Notes under the pieces: model-generated
Databases searched by the model: none
What the model was told of the DNA's origin: nothing
Seen by the model: only the letters and a program-made list of their open reading frames with translations
Program-made: the position numbers and the translations under genes
DNA from: Apostichopus californicus
Taxonomy: Eukaryota > Echinodermata > Holothuroidea > Aspidochirotida > Stichopodidae
Direction of reading: 5' to 3'
Assembly: GCA_020650975.1 (NCBI GenBank)
Contig: JAIPMN010009736.1
Span: 1,430 to 39,211 of the forward strand
Length of the DNA stretch: 37,782 bases
Shown: one piece after another, positions 13,401 through 25,400 of the stretch
How the letters are laid out: each line of letters opens with the position of its first letter
Position numbering within the stretch: position 1 is the stretch's first letter

Positions 13401-16400
13401 TCAAACAATGTACAAGTTAACTGTGTGCCGATTGATAGTCTTTCTGTGAGAATAAATCTCTGATAAATCTGCTGTTACCTAAATGACATTAATTAAACTT
13501 TAAAACTGATTACTTAATATATTTTGATTTTGTGAATATAAAGTGCCATTTAATCATGGTGAGATTTTGCTGGAAGAAGCCTTGGACATTATATGTCAAG
13601 TGTTGTTTCAATGAAAGGATGCAGTGAAAGAAAAGCAGAAACGAAATAATAAAACTTATAAAAGTGGCTGGACTACCTAATTTAGTGGATATACCATCAT
13701 GACCCATGACCCAAATGAAAGTCCAATCTGTGACAGTGCTGATATGGAACTTATAATAACTTATAACATATTAACATTTATGTTGTCATCGAGGAGAAAG
13801 CACATAAGTGTTATTTATTTATGCTATATTTTTTTGTTGGTCCATCTTCAGTTTTTGTTTTGGGACGATGAATTTTGCATTTATACAAGAGACTGTTCAC
13901 TTTTTAGCTCATGACATAAAACCAAAAGTTCACAATGTTTACGTAACTCTCTGTTTTGTAGTCTGTTGGTGGTAACATCATGTCAGCCAGTCCCGTGTCT
14001 GACCTCACCACACTTTTCATGGCATCGGGAGCCACTTTGCATGTTGCTTCCATCAAAGGTAATATTCATATTTTGAATAAATATTAATATTTAATATTAA
14101 TATATAATAAATTAAATATTAAAAAAAATTTAAAGGGTTTTTGGGAATGTGAAGCTCAACCTATTAAGGGAAGACATTTCACTAATAGAAACAGGATCTA
14201 TATAAAGAATGATTGCTTGATGTAAAATCTGGACACTGGCATGTGTGGTAGGTAGAAATAACATTGTAAGTGTTCTACACATGTAAATATACAATTTTAC
14301 ATTATTTTTATAAAAATATATTTTTTCCATATTTTTGATAGCAATCAAAGTTTCAGAATTGCTCTGTTTGTTTATATTATTTCATTTATGCTTGTGTGAT
14401 AATAAATCTGATTTAACAAAACCCAATACTACTGTTTAATAAAAACGTATGATATTAGGAACCAAGTGTTTCTCGTACCACCTTGTTTTAATAATCCCAA
14501 TGTTTATCTGAATTACTAGGAAGCCGAACTCTAGCGTTGGATGACAAATTTCTTATCGGACAGAGGAAAACAGCTGTTTGTCCAGATGAAGTCTTGATAG
14601 GAGTCCAGGTTCCTTTTACAAAGAAGGTATTACCTCACCGATTGTAAATCGATTGTTTCTAGAACAATTGCATTTTGTTTGCTGTTGTTCAACAAATAAA
14701 CATGGATTAGGCCAGTGTTTGAAGTTTATTTTTCTACTTTCCATACAAATAAGTAATTAACATGTGTTTCTCAACCTTTTCCATTACTTGCACCCCTTTT
14801 TTCACCCCCCTTATCCAGGTATGGATAAAAGCTCTGTGCATCATGTATTTTTTGGTGTTTATGCTTAATATCTTTGCACCCTGAAGAGTTCTCACGCAGG
14901 TTTATATAGCAAACATTAGATTTATGAAAATTATGATTTCCACATTTTACAGCTTATGTTATTGCATGACAAATGTGAAGAGGGTTATATGTTATCATTT
15001 TTTCAAAGTTTCCACCATATAATAGCTGATGGCTTGGACTATCATGGTAATTACCAATATATTCACCATGGCCATGATCTAGATGAGGTGAAAGTTTAGC
15101 AAAACATACCCCAACCCATCTGACAGCTCACGCTACTGCCATTTTTTTTCTGTTTTACCCAGGAATCTGTTAAATGCCTTGACTCACCTCTAGTCCTGAG
15201 TTTTAAACAATCTATTTTCATCCCCTTCAACTTCCAAGCATAAATAGTAATGATTTTGACTGGAAACAATCCATAAATGTCACTTCACGTGAAACAATTT
15301 ATGTTTTTTTCCCCCTCGACAATGGTTAACCTGTCAAGCAGATGTACACTACTCTAAATTGTGGTATGCTACCTGAGTGTATAGGCTTTCTAAACCTTGG
15401 GATTCACTTGACTAAAATCATATACTGAACGACACCCAAGTAAATGTTTCTAATTATTAATAGGATGGGTAGTAATTAATGTCTTTGCTTCTGAAACCAG
15501 CTGGCATTTAAGGCTACTTAATGGTAACAAAATGCTTTTTTTTCTTGCCCAGAATATAAACTCAAATATAAAACCATCTATTAAGTTTATTTCAATAATG
15601 AAAAAGATATAAAAAACTACTATTTCATTTTTGCCAAAATTCAGCTTTTGTGTGTCTTTCTTTCCTTCCGACAGAATGAATTTTTCTACAGTTTCAAGCA
15701 ATCGAGAAGGAAGGAAGATCCCGTAGCGGTCGTCAAGGCAGGTATGATGGTGGCTTTCAAAGAGAATACCAACTTCGTATCGGCAATAAGAATCGCGTTC
15801 GCTGGCGTGGCAGAGACCGTCAAGCTGGCTCAAAGGGCTATGTCAGAGTTAGTAGGAAAGTAAGTGACATTATAAGTCAGTAAAGTGGTGGTTCAAATAC
15901 TAGAAATGAAAGAATATAAATGCCATAAATATATGCTGCATGTGCCTTAAATTGTCCCTCAGAAACAATTTGCTAATTAAAGTTAATGTTTGGAAAATAA
16001 CTCAACATTCCCTCAGATTCCATTAAGTTACTCGTGAAATATTTCTTATGAATTACTGCAACTGTTCTTGTTGCCCAATCAGCAGCCAGCAATTATGTGG
16101 TAACTGGTTTTTCCACATACACACAAAAAACACAACAACAACCTTTCCATGCTGAATATACAAATTAGGCTATACGCTAGAAGCATCTGATATGATAACA
16201 GCTTTTGATAAATCCAGCTTTTGCAAGGCTCCCCAAGGAGTGGGGAGGGGGGAGGGGGCATGGGCTGTGAGGCAGACATTTCTTTAGGAGGCTTGCAAAG
16301 TAATGAGGTCTTGAAAATTTGAAGGGTTTCCTAATTACCATTTACTAAATTTCTATATGCTGCCATGAAAGTTGGAAACAAGTCTGAGGGTAAAAAAGGA

Positions 16401-19400
16401 AAAAGGAAACCAACCATGGTAGGGCTGAGGTTACCGGTCATTTTGCTATGTCTATTGGTCTGTGAAAATGGTTCTATTGTCCTTTCTTTCAATATTCAAA
16501 TAGGCATCGAACATAAAGTCCAAAAAATTAAAACAAATTACATTTTGTGTTCATGTTTGTGTGGTGAGTTTGTGTTGTTATTTCTGTTGGTTTTAAGATT
16601 TGTTCAATCATATTTGCATGTTGAGTGGTGTTGTTATTTCTGTTGATTTTAAGATTTTGTTGAAGCATGTTTGTTTGGTGGGTGGTGTTGTTATTTCTAT
16701 TGTTTTTAAGATGTGCACAAATAAAGCTAATTTCTAGCTTTAATGTTCTAGTCATGTACTGGAGAATCATTGCTTCCTTGCATTCTGACTTAGCATTGCA
16801 CTTAATTGCTTGACTAATGGTGTGAATTGGAATCTGGCTATCATGACTTATACACTTCTTTGGTCAGCTTGGGGCTTTGATAAGCCAATGAGGCTTCTTC
16901 GCGAGTTCCTGCTTGCAGGAGGATCTAAAATACATACATACATACATACATACACTTTCTCAACAAGTGTTGTGTCCGGTCGCTTTTTCTTTTGAAATAA
17001 TGGTTGATTATGTTTTGGTTCATTGTGGTTGATTATTAACATTTATTTGTTGTTATAAACCTGTTTTAAAAGAAAACGAAAATGACAGTGTTATTACTAC
17101 AAAGAGTTTATATTATCAAGTCATGAACTGGTTAAGAATCATACATTTCCCATAAATAATATCTCTTCATAATTCTCTGTCTTCATCTTAGAGCCTGGAC
17201 TGATGATCTGTTGACATTGGCTAATAAGAAACTCTTAGAAGATTACCCTTTGACCCCTGAAGCTGCTGGTGGCATGACAAAATACAGACACTCATTGGTC
17301 CTTGGATTCTTCTTCAAATTTTATTTGCGGGTTTTGAAGAGTCTGAACAATACGAAGGTATGCTTTCAAATATTCAAGTGATTTTTAAACATGAAGTTTG
17401 AAATTACACTCTTTTAAATGTAGTTTTTGTTAATATTTGCCTCAGTAACAGCAAACATATATAAAATATTGTAATACATGTCAGGTTGGACAGTGTTTCC
17501 ACAGTCATAGAAAACCTGGAAAAAGTCACAAAAAAGAGTAAATATGTCAAAAGTCATGGAAAAGTCTAGAAAAAGGAATGATTTTTTAAAATTGCTTCTA
17601 CCTGAGTCTTTGTCCTCCTGCAAATTAAGGAAAAAGGTCATGGAATTCCTAAAGTTGTCATGGTAAGGTCATGGAGCTATATATATATTCAAGAATCCTG
17701 TTTGAGAGAAATTTGTAATTTCTCCTGTTTTTTTTGTTGTCCTTATCATCTTTTTTGACTATTTTAGTTACAGATTATGTCCGAAATACAGCCAATTCCT
17801 GAAACATGGCACTCTGCTGTTGATGGCTTACCCAAACGTTCTTACAAGAGCACACAACTCTTTCAGGTTTGTACCCTTTTTTCTATAAACAATGAGAAGG
17901 CCTGGTATATTTACCAAACATAACTAAATATCAGATTGAGTCATTTGTCATTCATCTTGTCTTTGTTATAGTCTTGCATTTGCTTCAAAATTTCTTGTCT
18001 ATTCTGAGTTTTGCAATTAAGGTTTCCAAAAAATAGATTTGGCGTATTTCTTTTGTACCCCTGTTGGTTCATATTTACCAAAACCAATAACTAAATATCA
18101 GATTGAGTCATTTATCATTCATTTTGTCTTTGTTATAGTCACTTGCATTTGCTTCTAAAATTCTGAGTTTGCAGTTAAGATTACAAAAAATAGAATGCTG
18201 AAAAAAGTCAGTGACTGCATCATGGTAAATCTTTTCTATATTTTCTTACTTATCGGAGCCATTTAATATTCTGATAGTGCAGTTTAGCTATTATTAAGTC
18301 AGTTAATTGTTTTATCCAAGATCTAACTTGTAATCGATTTAGCCGTTGTCATTTCATAGTCATATCCAAGAGCCATTCTTTAGTTGCCATTGTAGATAGT
18401 TTTGTAATTCTTTTATTTAAGAACTATGCAGTGATTGGTTCCATTGTTCTGCAATATCAAAAATTAGTTTTATTGTTTGTCTTTGAGGGCTAATTTTTTT
18501 CCCTTCAGAATTGTAGATGTATGTATGTATTTTAGATCCTCCTGCAAGCAGGAACTCGCAATGAAGCCTTATTGGCTTATCAAAGCCGCAAGCTGACCAA
18601 GTCAGTCTCTTAGATTCATATTTTAACGTCCATGATTATGAATTGTCAATTGTCAACAATTCTGTAACTGGACGACATACATTAATCTGGGAGTGACTTG
18701 AACCGGGGACCTTATGATTGAAAGGCACCGGCGTTAACCACTGAGCTAACACTCCTCGTTATCTTGTCCCTATCTTGAGATATGGTTGCTTGAATATATA
18801 ACTGTATTTTGACTGGCTAAATCTCCCCTTATTCCAAGAAGCTTTACTCACCTACTAATATATTCTTATCGATTTATTCTTGCAACCTGATACATCTGGA
18901 ATTTTTTCAGCTGATTTTGCCTATTGACAACACTCAATCTGCTGTTGCCAGGTGCAAATTTCAAAATATTACCCAATTTCAAACTCATATCTTTTTTGAT
19001 ACAAAATGCTGCAAGGATGTGGTTTGTGATCTAAACATTCATAAAAATATGACTATTGCAATCAGGTTCAGCCAGCAGCAGATCCCTTTAAGTCTGGGGC
19101 GGGCAACCTACGGCCCGCGGGCCACATGCGGCCAGCCAGTGATTTTTGCGGCCCGTGAGAGGTCTCAAGAAAACGAAAAAAATATCAATCTATTTTACAT
19201 CATCATAAAAAACGAGCTAGCTGCTTAGAATTTATCGGCACTAATGATGCTGTCAGGTAGGCCTATTATCCCCATTAATTATCAACTGTACTGTATTGAC
19301 ATTGTTTTTGTGAATACAGATTAAGTTACACACACCTATTGCTTGAAAGTCCTCAGAATCAAAGGTTTGAAATCAACAGCAGGTCGTTGGTTAGGTGGGG

Positions 19401-22400
19401 CCCAGTCAATTTTTCACCCCTTATATCTGGCCCATTCATTCAAAAAGGTTGCCCACCCCTGTTTTAAGTGAATCCTCTAGAAATATCTAATACATTGTAT
19501 AATTTTACAGGAGGTGCCATCCTCTCAAAGTAACATGGATCCTGTTGGGAGACCTATAGTGACCATGTCATCTCTTCAACAAGCTACAGGAGAGGCTAGA
19601 TATTTGGATGATATTCCTGAAGTTAAAGGTAAAATGTCCACTTGTTTTTGGTTTGACAGGGAACGGAATTAGGGCTCCGATACGAAGGGTTGGTCTGAAA
19701 TATTGCGTCAAAAAATGCAGACGTTTCTATGACGACGATGCATGGCGACGGCGAGTAGTAGTAAATGATTATCTGTGAATGCGTTTCATTTTTCATAAAA
19801 TATTATTGAACTTCCCCTACAAATGATGATAAACCATGATAAACACCTACTGAGCACTTCAATTAAATAATGTTTGGTTCTTATAAAAGTAAACTTGTAA
19901 ATGAATATTAATCACACACAGAGGTATACCAATGGTCAGTTCAGGCATTTCTTATAACCAAGGCCTCTTAAGGCCAGGGCCCTCACGGGTTTGCAGGTCG
20001 TGTTTTGCATGATATGGTTGAATTTTTCTTATGTATTATGGGTAGGCATACCGGAGCTGGCATTAATTCAGATAACAGTGGATGTGAATACAGGGTTGAA
20101 CAGGTCATGGTTTGTTGTTTTTTCCCCTCACACTTAATCAAGACTGCACTAAAAATTACCATTTTGCAGCCTCCATACACCCCAATCATCTCATAAGAGA
20201 GGGACACCAAAATGACAGTCAAAATTTGTGCCCCCACCCACCCCCCCCAAAAAGAATTATGGGCCTGGTGTCAAGTGCAGGTTAGATGAAGTGATAGTGA
20301 GATCTTATTCTTGAACAGGGGGCCCCTGAAGCCAGAACTACCCTGATCACACACACATATGTATGTCATAATATGTCCAAAAATCATTTTTCAATGTCAC
20401 AAAAGAGATATTAGTCACACCTCGGTTCACATACATAACCTGGTGCGATTGCTTTTCTTCACATCGCAAGACATATAAACTTGCAAGAAACAAACCACTG
20501 AAGAAATGACACTGTTTCAGATTATCGTATTACAGTCCACTTTCCTTTTCACTTTTAAACGGCACTTTGAGCCTTGAAGTATTGCGTGTATGTATGCCAG
20601 GCATGATCGATCATCCATACAAGACAATATTTATACCGAAGGTCACTCTCGTTAACCTTGGTTGCTACGAAGTTGTAAAAATCATTGGAATTTAATGGAA
20701 TGATATCAAGTGGAAAAGGGTGTCACGTGTAAATGTACGGAAATATCGTAGATGTAAAAATAATATAGCTGGAATCAGAATTGAGCAGGTTAAACAATAT
20801 ATTTATTTTACAAGAAATTAAAATCCTCAGTAATTATTACATTAATTTTTAAACCCTCTATTAAAGTAACTGTAATTTTTGTAGATAGGAATATGACATC
20901 ATGGGTTAGCCCATTGAATTCAGTCGTTAGTAATAGAGGAATGGTTATTAAACTTAAAAAAAGTCCAAAATAAAGTACAAAGGTGAAGTAATGAAAAAGA
21001 GAGATAGATAGAATGTAACATACTCAAGTTTAATTCATCTATAAAAGTGCACGACAAATTCATTTTATATGTCCTTCTTGTGAATATCTGGTATATCAGC
21101 AAACAGGGAACCAAACTCATGTCATAGGTCCCCCGAAAAAGAAAAAGTAGAAACATTTCTTGATTAACTGTTTAATATTTGTAGGCAGTCTATGGTAGTA
21201 ATGTTTCCTAAAAAATCCTCCAGTCTGGTTAGACAGTAAGTTATATTGTCTAGTCTTTGAATGTTTTGTTGCCATTTTGTTAATGTGGAAATTTCAATAT
21301 TAATCCAAGTCAAAATATTCATGATCAGTTTCAAAATGTTTAGTCATAAAATAAAATTTATAGACGAAACGTCAAACTTTCAAGATTTAAAATCTAAGTT
21401 TTGAAATAAGAAAAAAAAATGTATTTATTGTGTTACTCGTTTACTTTGAAGGAACATCTACTTGCAATATGGTGGTTTAGTAAGAACACTTTAAAAATGT
21501 AAGAAAAACAAAATCTCGAAAAAAAATGCAATTTTTACTTTTTGAAAAGTTTTGTTATATTTTGAAATTTCAAGATTAATTAAATTCAAAATTTTTAGAT
21601 TAAGCATAAAATGTTTTGAAATTGAAAACCAAAATGTCTAGTTTAAAAGTAAACATTTTGACTTTAAAAAGTTATGTACAGAGAATTTGACTTTTGAAGT
21701 CAAGGATTTTATTTTGATCATGTTCCTAACAAACCACCACACTTGTAATGTTTGTAAATGCTAACATTCATCGTAATGTTCTCTTATATTCTACTCAGGT
21801 ACATTGTATTTAGCTCTGGTTCAAAGCAAGTCTCCTCATGGAATCATCAGGTATGTAGGACAAATATAATTTAGAAAGTTAGATTTTTTTTCTTCAAACT
21901 AGTAGGACTAAAATGAAAGTTTGCATTTTGCCATAGGAATTAAATTGACGTAACATATTTATTATCTGTTTAGATAATTAACAAGGCCAAGGAATCATTA
22001 TACAGATCTCAAGTTTTCATACAAGCATATCACATGGATGCCTCCTTTTTTCTTTTATTATAGGTCAATTAATTTTGAGGCTGCCCTCTCTGTAGACGGA
22101 GTGGTCGATGTTGTTACAGCTAAGGACGTCCCCGGAAGGAATACCTTCGGTATATTATCAGAGGACGAAGAACTGTTTGCCACAGAAAAGGTAACTGAAT
22201 TAGACACCTTACTGATTTCAGTGGACACATATCAAATTGCTTATGCTATGTCTTGTGCAGCTATGTATATTCATCATAGAATCTTGTCTTTCACTTGTCA
22301 TGTCTAAAATTAATTTTCCTCCCTGTCTATTGATATTACCACAGTAATTAGTTTGCTTAATGACTCTCTAAAGCAGGGGTGGGCAACCTACGGCCCGCGG

Positions 22401-25400
22401 GCCACATGCGGCCCGCCAGTGCTTTTTTTGCGGCCCATGAGATGTCTCAAGAAAAAGAGAAAAATCAGTCTATTTTACATCATCACAAAAAACGAGCTAG
22501 CTGCTTAGAATTAATCGGCACTAATGATGCTGTCAGGTAGGCCTATTATCCCCATTATTCATCAACTGTACTGTATTGACATTATATATGTTTTTGTGAA
22601 TACAGATTAAGTACTTACACCTATTGCTTGAGAGTCCTCAGAAACAAAGGTTTGAAATCAACAACAGGTCCTTGGTTAGGTGCGGCCATGTCAATCTTTC
22701 TCTCCTAAAATCTGGCCCATTCATTCAAAAAGGTTGCCCACCTCTGCAGTCTAAAACGATCCTATACCACCCTCACAAACTGCGGATGACCGAACCTCTT
22801 CGTTTTATGTGGATACAGCTTCTCGCATCTTAATATGATTCCCATTTCAGTGTACACGTCATTCTTTGTTCTTTGTAAGGAATTGTTTTTCTTTCAAAAA
22901 GAAACTCAATTCTCTCTCTTTTTTTATATTTTTTTTATAAAGAACTGGTTTGCCAAATTTGGGTTTGAAATTTCAAATCACATCAATAATTTGATTTCAG
23001 GTTCATTGCATTGGGCAGACTGTAGCAGGAGTTCTTGCCAAAGATGAAGATACAGCTAGGAGAGCTGCTAAATTAGTTAAGGTGGAGTACGAGAACCTAG
23101 AACCAGTCTTCACTATCAAGGTAGGTTGCATGTTACTTTAATAGAACAATGTTTCTGTTGTGGTACTGCTGTCAGTTTAGTGTTCATTCAAGGCATCTGT
23201 AGTTTCCGTTCTTAGTATGGCAGATTTATCGTAGACTCATATTAGTCCACGATCTGATACATCATCTAAAGAGAGAATTTGTCAATGGGGGTTGTCTAAT
23301 TGAGTAGGCGTTTGTAGGAGAGGATTTTTCATGAAATGTCAAGCCAATAATCCCCTGTAAAAAGATGTCTTTCTTTAGCAATAAAACATGTTATGCATTT
23401 TACAAACAAACAAAGAAAAAATGTTACTGAAGTGAATAGGGGTTTGGTATGTTAATAGATAGGCCGAGAAGAGACAGGAAAACTTTAAATTTCTTCAGTG
23501 GTGACAAAGTAATGTTACATTTGTATTATTTGATCAGATAAGACGGGTAGAATAGGAGAAAAAGGTGTCTCCCAAATAAAAAGTAACAGAAATTTGGTTT
23601 TTGTTGCTTTCAACATGACCATGTGTACCTTTGTCAACCCCCTTCCCGCCCCCCTCCACCCTGCAAGTTACATGATTTTATCATCTAGTTATCCTTTTTT
23701 CTTTTCTCTTTAGGAAGCCATTGCAAAAGGCAATATCTTGGGTGAACCAGTCATCATTACGAGTGGCGACCCCGATAACGGTCTCGCGATGTCCGATCAC
23801 GTGATCGAAGGAGAGATTGCAGTCGGTGCTCAAGAGCATTTCTACATGGAGACACAAAGATGTACAGTGATACCACATGGAGAGCACAATGAAATTGAGG
23901 TCATCTTATCGACGCAATGTCTATCTCCGGTGCAGGTTAGAACCCCAAATAATGTTTTACATGAAATGGTCGTTTGACTCAGTCTTGCAAGTGTGATCCC
24001 AATTTACAACAAATTTTGTTTGGTTTCCTTTATATTATCTGATAATTGTTTTATCGAGGTGAACCATGTACGATGGATTTTGAAAGAGCAAAATTAAAGA
24101 AATGAAAGCGTTTTGCTTTGTATATAACCTTCTTACCTTTGATCTTTCATTTCAATCATAATAAAAATAAAAATAAAACTGTTAGCAAACTGCTTATATC
24201 CACTAGAGAGCCTGTGTAAGAGAATGTGTAAAAATAAGTTGGCCTGACGTTTCGATCCTAGCAGGATCTTCTTCAGAGGCTAAATGACAAGTCACCATTG
24301 AATATAGCTTGACCTACATAAACCTGTTATGCATCATATATTTATACTTTTCATAATATTGTATATATAAGCGAATCGAAGACTGGAAAACTAGCTGGCT
24401 GGCAAAATTATAAATTCGGAATGAGCAGAGCAACTTTGGTGGCTGTTCAATACAGCAATCAGAAAAACATTTATGTGGTGCCCAATATCACGTTTAACTT
24501 TTAACGCTTAGCATATATTAGACCTGCTTCACTGTCATAGTAAGTTTGACATTGCTCAGCCTTAACTTTGCATTTAAGAATCAGGAAAGCAGACATTTTA
24601 ATTGCAGTAATTGTCAGATGAAATTCTTCTCAATTTGACTAAAAAGACAAAACTATTCTTTATACATTAATGACACCTTAAAATTTATAGAATTTTATTT
24701 GAAGACGTTTTTTTAAGCTTGTTGTAATGTAGCCAGTTTTCAGCATGTTTCTTTTATAATACATAAACTTGACCTTGTTTAATTTTCAAGACCGCCATAG
24801 TTTCAGCACTTGGCATTCCAAGCAACAGGGTCGTCTGCAAATCCAAGAGGGTAGGTGGTGCTTTCGGAGGCAAAGCCTACCGTTCCACGCCCTATGCGGC
24901 TATCACGGCTGTAGCAGCAGTCAAGTGAGTTTTTATTTTTTGGCCTTAGTTTATTCATTTCTAACATATGGTTAGGTTTCAAACTGATGAGAAAATTCCT
25001 ATACCCAAAATATATATGATATCTGTCTCGGTAAACACCATTTTATATACATGACTTAAGTTGAAATTTAATTTTCAATGAAGTTACATTATAAATGTAA
25101 ATCATATGCACAAGAAAGTCCCTGTAACAATTTTTAGTCGTAGAAATGGTTATACACTATTGATGATTTTTGTTGTTGATTTCATGAAATCCTGCGGATA
25201 TTAAAAATTATTGTTATATCCTTCAGCAGTGACCCCCACTAGACCTGTCGCATGCTGTAGATGTCAGTCAGAATTAGAGTAAAAGTACCTTGAAGAATTT
25301 ATAAAGATATTAAAAACATCCACATGGTCTCATATCCCTTTATATTTATAGTCTATAGTCTCATTGCAGAAACAAATATATAAATGAATGTTTTCAATAA

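Noticed and set aside
16365-16646. A 93-codon open frame in intron 13
   Set aside because: It overlaps the 57-bp tandem repeat and has no family resemblance.
17490-17680. A structured repeat with GTCATGGAAAA words
   Set aside because: The copies are too degenerate to define a unit or boundaries.
18690-18757. A functional tRNA gene on the minus strand
   Set aside because: A and B boxes are present, but the B box is off consensus, no acceptor stem pairs, and the sequence continues into a SINE body and tail.
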